In this document: positions 53,145-63,159 of the stretch, in pieces
Position numbering within the stretch: position 1 is the stretch's first letter
Layout: each line of letters opens with the position of its first letter
Assembly: GCF_018446385.1 (NCBI RefSeq)
Contig: NW_024589856.1
Coordinates: 1 to 64,000, forward strand
Origin: Zingiber officinale
Taxonomy: Eukaryota; Streptophyta; Magnoliopsida; Zingiberales; Zingiberaceae
DNA length: 64,000 nt
Direction: 5' to 3'
Notes under the pieces: generated by a model
The model's database searches: none
What the model saw: only the letters and a program-made list of their open reading frames with translations
Told to the model about the DNA's origin: nothing
Translations under genes and position numbers: made by a program

Positions 53145-54224
53145 TTAATTTTTTTTGCTCATGTCATGATTATACTTTAACCACGCCAAACGACAATCAT
53201 TATCAGGTTGATTGAGAAAAATTGCTCGCATTTCTTTTTTGCTCGACAAGTTACAAGCGTAACACCAAAGTTCAGTTTTATGCTCTATTCCAGGAATATT
53301 CTTTAGTATCACCATTGCAGATTCAATATCTTTCTCTGTCGAAGGTGCGGAAGTTACGGTGCTCTTATTTTCTAAATACTTTAAAAGAGAGTGAATATCT
53401 TCCTTTAGTGAGGTTGCTCCAGAAATTTTCTTCTTTTCTTTACCATATTCTCCATTAAATTTTCTCTTCAACGATGACAAAGATGGAAACACAATGTCAT
53501 TACCCATATTACTTTTTTCTTTGATTCCAAAGCTGACATCATGCTCGATTCCCCTATCCTCGTTATATTCACTATCATCGATGCCAATATGCCCTTCAAA
53601 ATCAGGAAAATCATCATTTTCTTTCATAACCTCTTCATTGTCATCAATGCAATGCACAGTTTGTTGACTTGGTGCCCTTGCCCTTTCTCCTGTGGCAGCA
53701 ACATCAGAAAATAATTTATCATACCGAAACCACACGAGTGATAAATCTTTATTTCTAAATTTGGCATACTCTCCATTTTCCTGCAATAATAAAGTATATT
53801 ATTATCAATGAACGAATAAAAAATTTTATGCAAATAAAATTAGAAACATTACCCTAAGTTTTGTCTCCCACCATTCATCGGAAGCATCAAGTGAATTATT
53901 TGTAGGATTCCAACCAACTCCAGTTTCCATGTGCATCAACTTCTTGAACAATAACCACTCCTTCATGGAATCCCAATGGTTTCGAAGTTGCTTGTACACA
54001 TAATTTTGTCCAGTTGCATCATTAAATTTTCTCACTAAGTTTTTCCATCCATTCGTATTAAAGTGACTATTTGGTCGATTGCCTAGTAAAATTTCTTCTT
54101 CACACAAATCAACAAATTTCAAGGATAGAAATGTAGTCCATCTTGCATTTGAATGCCCTTCACTTTGTTGATTTGTTTTAGTTGAAATTTTACTTATATT
54201 CTTACTCAAAGTTGGATTTGACAT
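53145..54224 (-). CDS. Harbinger Myb/SANT-like DNA-binding protein (element ORF1)
   Basis: Two exons, 53853-54224 and 53145-53780, join in frame through a 72-bp GT-AG intron (donor GTAATG, acceptor TGCAG) to give about 335 residues with no stop. The N-terminal Myb-like trihelix domain includes ARWTTFLSLKFVDLCEEEIL, GWKNLVRKFNDATGQNY, QLRNHWDSMKEWLLF, GVGWNPTNNSLDASDEWWET and, across the splice, KLRENGEYAKFRNKDLS. The C-terminal half is acidic and then Lys/Glu-rich, with LAWLKYNHDMSKKN at the end. In this family ORF1 binds the element ends and works with the transposase for nuclear entry and excision. It is open although its partner transposase is broken. Confidence 0.88.
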
Positions 54225-54281
54225 GACTCCTTTGTTTCTATTGTCTAAACAACAACCAAAAAAATAAATGAGGAAGTACAA

Positions 54282-55035
54282 TCAACAATGGAGCTTGGAT
54301 AGGGGAATGATAAAACTAAAAAGATGATATTGATAATTTTTGCTAATTTATGATTCATGTTCCTATGCCACAATATAGTGTACAAGTGGTTTCTGTTGGT
54401 CCAAATTAAGCATATTCAATGAAATTCTTGAAACTGAGATAAATCTACAATTGGTGATCATGTAAATATTTTCCTCATCCCAACGATAAATCCTCTCAAC
54501 ACACTAGTATGTTTTGGATATCAAAGACTATGGAAAAAAAATTAACAGATTTGAAGAGACCTTCATATTTTTATCCATACATAAAGACACTTTGACCACA
54601 AACTATAAGAGACCTTCAAAGCTTGAGTACTGATAAACAGATTTGAAGATAAAAACAATACTAAAATTTGAGAAAAAAAACTGCTATGTATTTTATGATA
54701 ATACAGTTCTTCATCTGATAATTTTATGAACGACAATTCGAAGAGGGATGTCAGCGGATCAGAGTTTTTGCTATGTATTTTGAATTTTAGTTTTTTTTCT
54801 CAATACGAGGTGAGTTGTGTCTGTAGCAGCATTGTCTGTATAAAGTCACGAATGTTGTAAATTAGACTTGTTAAAAGTCGAGTTTGCCGAGCAGAATATT
54901 ATTCGACGTTAAAAGTCACTAATCTTACAACAACCATTGGAAGATAAGCATATAGAAAGAAATTTGATAGAAAAAATAAATTCTAACCATACATTTTTGA
55001 ATTTCTACACAGACGAAGAAGATACAACGCTGGAA
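54282..55035 (-). other. Harbinger upstream non-coding region
   Basis: AT-rich DNA between ORF1 and the nested retrotransposon. It includes a GACGAAGAAGATACAACGCTG unit just before 55036 that belongs to the minisatellite continuing at 62491. No gene was seen. Confidence 0.6.
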
Positions 55036-55238
55036 GAGATTGTTGGTGCAACCTTAGGTCAAGGTTGACCTGGTTGACCCGACTCGAGTTGACCTGACTC
55101 GAGTTGTATTTTGATGTTTGACGAGAATAGAAAAGTTGTATCTTGATGTTTGACAAGAATACAAACTTGGAAGATTGTGGGTGCAACCTTCGGTCAAGGT
55201 TGACCTGGTTGACCCGACTTGAGTTGACTTGATTCGGA

Positions 55239-55464
55239 AAAGTCCAAGCATGGAGACTTGGCACGGAAAAGTCCAAGCAGGGAGCTTGGCACGGGAAAAG
55301 TTCAAGTATGGAGACTTGGCACGGGAAAAGTCCAAGTATGGAGACTTGGCACGGAAAAGTCCAAGCAGGGAGCTTGGCACGGGAAAAGTCCAAGTATGGA
55401 GACTTGGCACGGAAAAGTCCAAGCAGGGAGCTTGGCACGGGAGAAGTCCAAGTATGGAAGCTTG
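55239..55464. repeat. 29-30 bp minisatellite in 5' LTR
   Basis: About eight copies of a unit like GGAAAAGTCCAAGYAKGGAG plus ACTTGGCACG. Several frames stay open on both strands. The corresponding array in the 3' LTR is at 60592-60852. Confidence 0.9.
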
Positions 55465-55473
55465 GCATGGGAA

Positions 55474-56094
55474 GTCGGAGAGGGCTCGGCAGCTCGTTCT
55501 CCAAACCAGGTCAGAGAGGGCTCGGGAGCTCGTTCTCTGGACCAGACGAAGTCGGAGAGGGCTCGGCAGCTCGTTCTCCGAACTAGGTCAGAGAGGGCTC
55601 GGGAGCTCGTTCTCTGGACCAGATGAGGAAGTCGGAGAGGGCTCGGTAGCTCGTTCTCCGGACTAGGTCAGAGAGGGCTCGGTAGCTCGTTCTCTGGACC
55701 GGACGAAGTCGGAGAGGGCTCGGTAGCTCGTTCTCCGGACTAGGTCAGAGAGGGCTCGGGAGCTCGTTCTTTGGACCGGATGAGGGAGTCGGAGAGGGCT
55801 CGGTAGCTCGTTCTCTGGACTAGGTCAGAGAGGGCTCGGGAGCTCGTTCTCTGGACCGAACGTGGAAGTCGGAGAGGGCTCGGTAGCTCGTTCTCCGGAC
55901 TAGGTCAGAGAGGGCTCGGGAGCTCGTTCTCTGGACCGGACGAAGTCGGAGAGGGCTCGGTAGCTCGTTCTCCGGACTAGGTCAGAGAGGGCTCGGCAGC
56001 TCGTTCTCTGGACCGGATGAGGGAGTCGGAGAGGACTCGGTAGCTCGTTCTCCAGACTAGGTCAGAGAGGGCTCGGTAGCTCGTTCTCAAGGCC
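55474..56094. repeat. 37-40 bp minisatellite in 5' LTR
   Basis: About sixteen copies of TCGGAGAGGGCTCGGTAGCT plus CGTTCTCTGGAC and a variable spacer, alternating between two subtypes (GTCGGAGAGG and GTCAGAGAGG). Confidence 0.92.
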
Positions 56095-56147
56095 AGGAAG
56101 GCCTTAGGGTTTAGGGCTGGGAAGCTCTAAAACCTACATAGGCATTG

Positions 56148-56500
56148 GATCGGTCTGTTGACCGATCCAGTGATACTTTGGTTTATCTGATCGGTCTGGT
56201 GACCGATCAGCAACCAAACAGAAGCGTACTGTGGGTTATCTGATCGATCTGTAGACCGATCAGGAAGCGATGTTATCTGAGGAAGCGAGGGGATTCAGAG
56301 AAAGGGGGATCGGTTTGAGGACCGATCCACCTGTATCCTGATCGGTCCACAGACCGATCAGGGCTCTGCCTGATCGGTCCACAGACCGATCAGGGCCCTA
56401 AACCAACTCTATGTGAGAGTTGGGATCGGTCTGGGGACCGATCAGCCTAGGGCCTGATCGGTCCCTAGATCGATCAGGGATGTCCTGGACCGATCAGGCT
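56148..56500. repeat. Array of GATCGGTC palindromes in 5' LTR
   Basis: Eight units of the form GATCGGTC-N4-GACCGATC with small variations, spaced 30-65 bp apart, plus half units. Each could form an 8-bp stem with a 4-base loop. A nearby pair also matches in direct orientation. Confidence 0.93.
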
Positions 56501-57151
56501 ATGTTGTCTTCTTCTTCGGTCCAGGCCTAGCCGTTGAGACACAATGGCTAGATTTCTGTGTTGTTCTTTGTCTTCTTCTTCGCAGGTGCAGATATATCTC
56601 GAGGTCGAGGGCCTCTACAGCAATTCTTCTTGTTCCTCACTACTGCGATTTGAGCTTAGCTGAGCTCCTCTTTGCTGAAGCTTCGTGTGAGCTTCCCTCG
56701 ACTGGTTGATCAGCTGCTGTTGGCATCATCCGTGAAGTTGCTGCTTCATCAACGGACTCCAGTCGACGAGAAGAAGGCAAGCAAACTTGGTAGAGTGTAT
56801 TTACATTCATATTATCCATTGTTTCTTGCTTTATTTCTTGTACTCCTTTATTGCTGTTGCAAAAGAGATTGTGGCGAGGTTTCTCCACCCAGAAGGAGTT
56901 CATATTAGCCGGTTATCCGGGGTCTCATCCACCGATGGATTGATAGGCTTCGTCCACCTTACGGACACGCTGAGGAGTAGGAGTATCATCTCCGAACCTC
57001 GTTACATCATCGTGTTTGAGGTTTGATCTTCTCCACTTTCGTTTCTACATTGTATTTCCGCTGCGCTAACCTAAATTGTAGGAAGAAACGATAATTTGAG
57101 GTCGGCTATTCACACCCCCCTCTCTAGCCGTTATCCGAAGGTCCTAACAAG

Positions 57152-57168
57152 TGGTATCAAAGCGAGGT
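57152..57168 (+). other. Primer binding site
   Basis: TGGTATCAAAGCGAGGT two bases after the 5' LTR. It matches the 3' end of initiator tRNA-Met with one difference. Confidence 0.88.
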
Positions 57169-57211
57169 TGCTCTTCGTCGGATTAACACCCGGGGGAGCA
57201 CAAGCTAGAGA

Positions 57212-58684
57212 ATGGATCTACTTGGAGAAGACATCAAGATTCCACCCTTCTACGATCGCGACGACTTCGCGTATTGGAAGGTAAGAATGAAGTATTTTCT
57301 TATGACTAACCTAGTGAATTGGAATTGTGTACGAGTAGGTTTTACTCCTCCGGTGGATAAAAAGGGAGAACCTCTCGAGAAGAAGAAGTTGACGAAGGAA
57401 CAAATCCACCAATCCACGATCAACGATGAGGTAACGAAAATCCTTGAATTTTCATTACCTAATGATATCTTGTGTAAGATAGGTGGATACAACGATGCCA
57501 AGGAGTTGTGGAACAACTTGGCTAAGTTCCATGAGGAGAGCTCCAATTCAAGTCATGAAGAGGAGTCAAGTGAGCCAAGTAGCTCACATCATGGAGGTAT
57601 GGAATTAGAAGTTGAGGGCTACTCAACATCTAAGGAAGAAGAGGAGGAGAGTTCTTCATCAAGATTGGTGCAAGAAGAAGCCTCTACCTCCGGAAGGGAT
57701 GAAGAAGAGAGCGTATATCCATCCTCAACCCTAGGTAACTCAAGCAACTTAATTTCAAATAAATTACATATAATATGCTTTGAGTGTAGGGAATATGGGC
57801 ATTACAAGAGTAAATGTCCAAAGAGGATTAGGAAGACTCCACCGGCGCCAAAGGTCAAGGAAGCCGGAGTCCCGATACGCAAGGGCAAGGAGCACGTGGT
57901 GTGCTTCCAATGCAAGCAAAGGGGACATTATAGGAGCCAATGTCCGAGGGGGAGGCAACCTCACAAGGACAAGAGACCAAGCACATATATAGGGGGAGCT
58001 AAGGCAAACCCTAAGGTACCCTTTAAGGCACATTATTGCAATTCTAATAAGAAATATGCTAGTAGCTTTATTGCAATTGCCAATGATGATAAGCATGATA
58101 ACCATAGAATTCGATACATGTCCTTAGGTGCCAAACATGTTAGTCTAGGTAAGGATAATACTAGAAATGCCAACCCTAGAATTAATTCATCTAAGGTTAA
58201 GGAAAACCTAGATAGGAATCCCAAAACAACTAGACATATGCCTAGGAATACCTCAAAGAAAAATGACAAATTAAAACTTGAGGTATTAGAGAAGGAAAAT
58301 CAAGTCTTGAGGTCAAGACTTGACACCTTAGAAAAGACTCTTGAGAATTTGGAGAAGTCAACTCTAGGGTCTAAGGGTCAAAAGCAAAAGCCCAAGGACA
58401 TGAGAGGTTTGAGTCACAAACCTAAGTCTCAAGTGGTCAAACCCACTTACCATAATGTTCCATTCAATTATGGAACAAGACCTAGGGCTAGGAAGACCAT
58501 CACCAAGGTCACAAGGGGAGTCACCCCTAGAGTTGATCTTGATGAGTCCCAAATGACCAAGGCTTTAAAGCCTAGGAGGGTCATTAGGAGGGTTGCTAGG
58601 GAAGTCATCCCTAGTGAATATTTAGTGAACCCAATGAGCTCAAGTAGGTTTTGGGTTCCTAGGAGTGTGATTCCATCACGCTAG
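57212..58684 (+). CDS. Copia-type Gag protein, 490 residues, intact
   Basis: The frame starts MDLLGEDIKIPPFYDRDDFA, with YWKVRMKYFLMTN typical of the copia gag N-terminal domain, and DAKELWNNLAKFHEE at about residues 95-110. A Ser/Glu-rich acidic linker (about 110-175) precedes two CCHC zinc knuckles, CFECREYGHYKSKC (about 190) and CFQCKQRGHYRSQC (about 231). A basic region follows, then a coiled-coil (KLEVLEKENQVLRSRLDTLE, about 355-390) and a Lys/Arg-rich tail. Gag packages element RNA in virus-like particles in the cytoplasm. It ends in TAG with no protease downstream. It is the only protein the element could make, so transposition would need pol from a related copy. Confidence 0.93.
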   Translation: MDLLGEDIKIPPFYDRDDFAYWKVRMKYFLMTNLVNWNCVRVGFTPPVDKKGEPLEKKKLTKEQIHQSTINDEVTKILEFSLPNDILCKIGGYNDAKELWNNLAKFHEESSNSSHEEESSEPSSSHHGGMELEVEGYSTSKEEEEESSSSRLVQEEASTSGRDEEESVYPSSTLGNSSNLISNKLHIICFECREYGHYKSKCPKRIRKTPPAPKVKEAGVPIRKGKEHVVCFQCKQRGHYRSQCPRGRQPHKDKRPSTYIGGAKANPKVPFKAHYCNSNKKYASSFIAIANDDKHDNHRIRYMSLGAKHVSLGKDNTRNANPRINSSKVKENLDRNPKTTRHMPRNTSKKNDKLKLEVLEKENQVLRSRLDTLEKTLENLEKSTLGSKGQKQKPKDMRGLSHKPKSQVVKPTYHNVPFNYGTRPRARKTITKVTRGVTPRVDLDESQMTKALKPRRVIRRVAREVIPSEYLVNPMSSSRFWVPRSVIPSR

Positions 58685-60378
58685 ATGAGTTAGGGTGTGC
58701 CAACCTTAATTGGATAGGTAGTTAACCTAATCATGGCAAAAGGTGGCATTTTAGGAAGTTTCAAGGTATAACCAAGCCTTGAAAATGAAATTAAAAATTA
58801 TTCCTAAGGTGATTAGGATGTGCCAACCACACTTGAGGAATTTTCTAGGGTCAATCTAATTGGCACATAGTGATCTAAAAATCTTTAGTATATGATTTTA
58901 GATCTATTACACTTAGGAATATAGAATTTATGGCAAAATGATCAAAATTATCAAAAATGGCAACTAAAGCTAGAATTAGGTATTTTCTATACCTTTATAT
59001 GTTATTTGCCATATATTGTTTGCCATATGCCATGTCATGACATCATATCTAATTTACTATCATTTGAAATGTCATGATAATGCTTAGGTTAGTTATATGC
59101 CATGCCTTATTTAAGTTTCATGCTTTATGCCATGACATCATGACATTGACACATGTTTCCACTTATGATATTATTTTATGCCATGTCATCATCTCATGCA
59201 TGTATGATCAATTAAATTAATTTAAGGATAAAAACACAATTTGATATGGAGATCAAATTGTTGTTTAGAAAATGCATGAGAACTTAGCTTAAGATGACCT
59301 AAACCCATATCTCACATCAAAATTGACTTGGATGTGTTTGATACACCTTAGATGTGTGTGAGATATTAGGATTATGAGTTAGGATCAAGGTGCATAATTC
59401 TTGTACCTAGATGAGCCTAATTCGAAATTGAGGATCATAGGGAAAGCTTGTGTACAAGTCATGTACATTTAGCCCTAAGATTGTGATCCTAAATTGAATG
59501 GTTTAAAATCATTTCAAAATTGATTTGAAAAACCTTGATGAAGCTTTTCTAGTGATAGCATTCATCATTGAGCAAGTTGATACAAAGATGGATTAACCTT
59601 GAACTATTTCAAAGTCTTTCGAACTTTGTATCAAGATTTGAAAATGGAAGTTGTTTTCATAGAAAACTATTTTTCCATGATAATATATGTTATGAGGAAT
59701 GTATCCTCAAAATTTTACAATTTTTGGAATTTTCTGTGATTTTTTAGGGGTTTCTGAATTTCGGGAGAAAAATCAGAAATCCCTATCAGAGATTTATGGA
59801 ACGATCAGAGGGGATGCTGATCGGTCCAGGGAGGTCTGGATCGGTCTTGTGACCGATCCAGTGAGGTTCTGATCGGTCTGGTAACCGATCAAAGCATGCC
59901 AAAATGCTGATTTTCGATTGTTGTCTGAAATTTCAGCTTTGGAAGTTGGTGTTTTTGATTTCTAAAGGGTTGAAACTCTCCAAGACATTGTTGGTGCAAT
60001 GGTCAAGGGGGAGTTGACCTTTAGGGGGAGTTTTACCTATTGGTTAAAGGAGAGCTGACTTTTAGGGAGAGTTTTTACTCGATTTCTGAGGATGAGTGAT
60101 ATGGGATTATCACTAAGTTGATTATTGTCTTTAGTATCAAGGGGGAAATTAAGGGTTTCAATGAAAGGTATGAGACTTTCATTAGGAAGAAACTCTTAAC
60201 CTTGATTCACTCTTTTTGATGTGTGTCAAAAAGGGGGAGAAATGTCTAGAGAATGTTCAAGGAAGAACATTGGAGTTTGGGGAGAATGTTCAAGGAAGAA
60301 CATTGATTGGAGAACTATTGGAAAACTTAAGTTAGGTTATCGGGTTAACCTAACTTGATTATGGTTTTTGTCAAACAT
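58685..60378 (+). other. Non-coding interior of the gag-only element
   Basis: 1.7 kb in which I find no pol domain. AT-rich, with repeated ATGCCATGYCATGACATCAT words at 59020-59190. The palindromes at 59815-59895 and short repeats (AAGGAAGAACATTG twice at about 60262-60305) lie near its end. Confidence 0.7.
59815..59895. repeat. GATCGGTC palindromes outside the LTRs
   Basis: Two full units (GATCGGTCTTGTGACCGATC and GATCGGTCTGGTAACCGATC) and one half unit lie in the interior about 500 bp before the 3' LTR. Confidence 0.9.
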
Positions 60379-60393
60379 CAAAAAGGGGGAGAT
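60379..60393 (+). other. Polypurine tract
   Basis: AAAAAGGGGGAGAT directly before the 3' LTR start TGTTGG. Confidence 0.9.
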
Positions 60394-60591
60394 TGTTGGT
60401 GCAACCTTAGGTCAAGGTTGACCTGGTTGACCCTACTCGAGTTGACCTGACTCGAGTTGTATTTTGATGTTTGACGAGAATAGAAAAGTTGTATCTTGAT
60501 GTTTGACAAGAATACAAACTTGGGAGATTGTGGGTGCAACCTTCGGTCAAGGTTGACCTGGTTGACCCGACTTGAGTTGACTTGATTCGGA

Positions 60592-60852
60592 AAAGTCCAA
60601 GCATGAAGACTTGGCACGGAAAAGTCCAAGCAGGGAGCTTGGCACGGGAAAAGTCCAAGTATGGAGACTTGGCACGGGAAAAGTCCAAGTATGGAGACTT
60701 GGCACGGAAAAGTCCAAGCAGGGAGCTTGGCACGGGAAAAGTCCAAGCAGGGAGCTTGGCACGGGAAAAGTCCAAGTATGGAGACTTGGCACGGAAAAGT
60801 CCAAGCAGGGAGCTTGGCAAGGGAGAAGTCCAAGTATGGAAGCTTGGCATGG
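60592..60852. repeat. 29-30 bp minisatellite in 3' LTR
   Basis: The same unit as 55239-55464, about nine copies, so one unit more than its partner. Confidence 0.9.
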
Positions 60853-60856
60853 GAAG

Positions 60857-61470
60857 TCGGAGAGGGCTCGGCAGCTCGTTCTCCGGACCAGGTCAGAGAG
60901 GGCTCGGGAGCTCGTTCTCTGGACCAGACGAAGTCGGAGAGGGCTCGGCAGCTCGTTCTCCGGACTAGGTCAGAGAGGGCTCGGGAGCTCGTTCTCTGGA
61001 CCAGATGAGGAAGTCGGAGAGGGCTCGGTAGCTCGTTCTCCGGACTAGGTCAGAGAGGGCTCGGTAGCTCGTTCTCTGGACCGGATGAAGTCGGAGAGGG
61101 CTCGGTAGCTCGTTCTCCGGACTAGGTCAGAGAGGGCTCGGGAGCTCGTTCTCTGGACCGGACGAAGTCGGAGAGGGCTCGGTAGCTCGTTCTCTGGACT
61201 AGGTCAGAGAGGGCTCGGGAGCTCGTTCTCTGGACCGGACGTGGAAGTCGGAGAGGGCTCGGTAGCTCGTTCTCCGGACTAGGTCAGAGAGGGCTCGGGA
61301 GCTCGTTCTCTGGACCGGACGAAGTCGGAGAGGGCTCGGTAGCTCGTTCTCCAGACTAGGTCAGAGAGGACTCGGTAGCTCGTTCTCTGGACCGGATGAG
61401 GGAGTCGGAGAGGGCTCGGTAGCTCGTTCTCTGGACTAGGTCAGAGAGGGCTCGGTAGCACGTTCTCAAG
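60857..61470. repeat. 37-40 bp minisatellite in 3' LTR
   Basis: The same two alternating subtypes as 55474-56094. Confidence 0.92.
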
Positions 61471-61525
61471 ACCAGGAAGGCCTTAGGGTTTAGGGCTGGG
61501 AAGCTCTAAAACCTACATAGGCATT

Positions 61526-61862
61526 GGATCGGTCTGTTGACTGATCCAGTGATACTTTGGTTTATCTGATCGGTTTGGTGACCGATCAGCAACCAAACAG
61601 AAGCGTACTGTGGGTTATCTGATCGGTCTGTAGACCGATCAGGAAGCGATGTTATCTGAGGAAGCGAGGGGATTCAGAGAAGGGGGGATCGGTCTGAGGA
61701 CCGATCCACCTGTATCCTGATCGGTCCACAGACCGATCAGGGCCCTAAATCAACTCTCTGTGAGAGTTGGGATCGGTCTGGGGACCGATCAGCCTAGGCC
61801 CTGATCGGTCCCCAGACCGATCAGGGATGTCCTGGACCGATCAGGCCATAGCCTGATCGGTC
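61526..61862. repeat. Array of GATCGGTC palindromes in 3' LTR
   Basis: The same palindrome type, about seven full units plus halves. One unit fewer than the 5' LTR. Confidence 0.93.
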
Positions 61863-62490
61863 CAGGCCTAGCCGTTGAGATACAACGACTAGATTTCTGT
61901 GTTGTTCTTTGTCTTCTTCTTCGCAGGTGCAGATATATCTCGAGGTCGAGGGCCTCTACAGTAATTCTTCTTGTTCCTCACTACTGCGATTTGAGCTTGG
62001 CTGAGCTCCTCTTTGCTGAAGCTTCGTGTGAGCTTCCCTCGACTGGTTGATCAGCTGCTGTTGGCATCATCCGTGAAGTTGCTGCTTCATCAACGGACTC
62101 CAGTCGACGAGAAGAAGGCAAGCAAACTTGGTAGAGTGTATTTACATTCATATTATCCATTGTTTCTTGCTTTATTTCTTGTACTCCTTTATTGCTGTTG
62201 CAAAAGAGATTGTGGCGAGGTTTCTCCACCCAGAAGGAGTTCATATTAGCCGGTTATCCGGGGTCTCATCCACCGACGGATTGATAGGCTTCGTCCATCT
62301 TACGGACACGCCGAGGAGTAGGAGTATCATCTCCGAACCTCGTTACATCATCGTGTTTGAGGTTTGATCTTCTCCACTTTCGTTTCTACATTGTATTTCC
62401 GCTGCGCTAACCTAAATTGTCGGAAGAAACGATAATTTGAGTTCGGCTATTCACACCCTCCTCTCTAGCCGCTATCCGAAGGTCCTAACA

Positions 62491-62612
62491 GAGATGTCGA
62501 CGAAGAAGATGACAAGCGCTGGAAGAGAAATCGACGAAGAAGATGACAAGTGCTGGAAGAGAAGTCGGCGGAGAAGATGAGAAACATTGGAAGAGAAGTC
62601 GACGACGCTAGG
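62491..62612. repeat. 34-36 bp minisatellite split by the retrotransposon
   Basis: Three to four copies of GTCGACGAAGAAGATGACAA plus GCGCTGGAAGAGAA. One more copy (ACGAAGAAGATACAACGCTG) lies left of the insertion at 55012-55040, so the array existed before the LTR element entered. Confidence 0.88.
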
Positions 62613-62841
62613 TTTATAAAAATTATATAAGGATATTTTAGAGAAGAAAATTATTAAAATAAGATCTTTTTTAAAAAAGTAGGGTCTCCCATATTTTTTT
62701 AAAAATAGCTTATAAGCTTCAAAACAACTTATAAGCTGTTTGAAAAAAAAAATTACTAAACAAATTTGAAAAGCTTATAAGCTCCAAAACAGCTTATAAG
62801 CTATTTTAGAAAACTTATAAGCTCAGCCAAACACCCTCTAA

Positions 62842-63159
62842 GAGATCTGATTTGATTTAATAGATCCTTAGGAAACCAAAGCTCATGAAGGTATTAAATA
62901 CTTTTTGGTATACTTGTATATTCAATTCATTAGACTCCATATTGTCAGATAGTGGGTTATTTATGTCTCCGCTAGTTCCACACATCTCTAGGTGGGACTG
63001 TCGTCTGATCTGAAAGAAAGAACTTGAAAAAATTCTACTTGCAGTTCACCGTTGCCATCTCACTGCTCAGGACGGAACACCCTCACTTCTTTCCATACCA
63101 ACACCTGCCACCCAATCTCCCACACGTTGACCATCATCCCGAGGCCGTATTGAAATTAA
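62842..63159. other. Unassigned flank
   Basis: No coding or repeat signal was recognised between the Harbinger element and the MITE. Confidence 0.5.

Larger units (their letters stand above)
55041..57149 (+). repeat. 5' LTR (2,109 bp)
   Basis: In order it contains a head with repeated TTGACCTGGTTGACC text, a 29-30 bp minisatellite, a 37-40 bp minisatellite, a palindrome array and a unique 3' third ending at TCCTAACA. It has one more palindrome unit than the 3' LTR. Confidence 0.95.
55041..62490 (+). mobile_element. Gag-only copia-type retrotransposon with 2.1 kb repeat-rich LTRs
   Basis: A 7,450-bp element inserted in the Harbinger transposon with a perfect 5-bp duplication GAGAT (55036-55040 and 62491-62495). 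LTRs of 2,109 and 2,097 bp start TGTTGGTGCAACC and end GGTCCTAACA. Primer site, a 490-residue gag frame and a polypurine tract are present. The 1.7 kb between gag and the polypurine tract shows no protease, integrase, polymerase or RNase H. Counting by eye, the last 570 bp of the two LTRs differ at about nine positions, so the insertion is recent. LTR size, gag type and TTCCGCTGCGCTAA motif suggest the Maximus/SIRE branch of copia, but without pol this is inference. Confidence 0.92.
60394..62490 (+). repeat. 3' LTR (2,097 bp)
   Basis: The same layout as 55041-57149, with copy-number changes inside the arrays and scattered substitutions. Confidence 0.95.
50760..62838 (-). mobile_element. PIF/Harbinger transposon carrying a nested LTR retrotransposon
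   Basis: Ends TGGTGTTTGGCTAAACTTAT (left) and, on the other strand, GAGGGTGTTTGGCTGAGCTT (right) form terminal inverted repeats flanked by TAA (50757-50759 and 62839-62841), the family's 3-bp target. Inside on the - strand are a Myb-like gene and a DDE transposase gene, the normal two-gene layout. Subterminal DNA, notably 62700-62822, repeats AGCTTATAAGCT. Without the 7,455 bp brought by the nested element and its duplication, the transposon is about 4.6 kb. Confidence 0.88.

Noticed and set aside
53145..54224. Host trihelix/Myb transcription factor
   Set aside because: It lies inside Harbinger inverted repeats beside a transposase, in the usual ORF1 position.
55229..56100. Overlapping frames of 92-173 codons on both strands
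   Set aside because: They are translations of minisatellites with a unit near 30 bp and have no family features.
55239..56500. Regular direct repeats that might suggest a CRISPR array
   Set aside because: Units are contiguous or drift in spacing, there are no unique spacers or cas genes, and they lie inside eukaryotic LTRs.
57250..58269. - strand frames opposite gag
   Set aside because: Shadows of the intact gag gene with its two zinc knuckles on the + strand.
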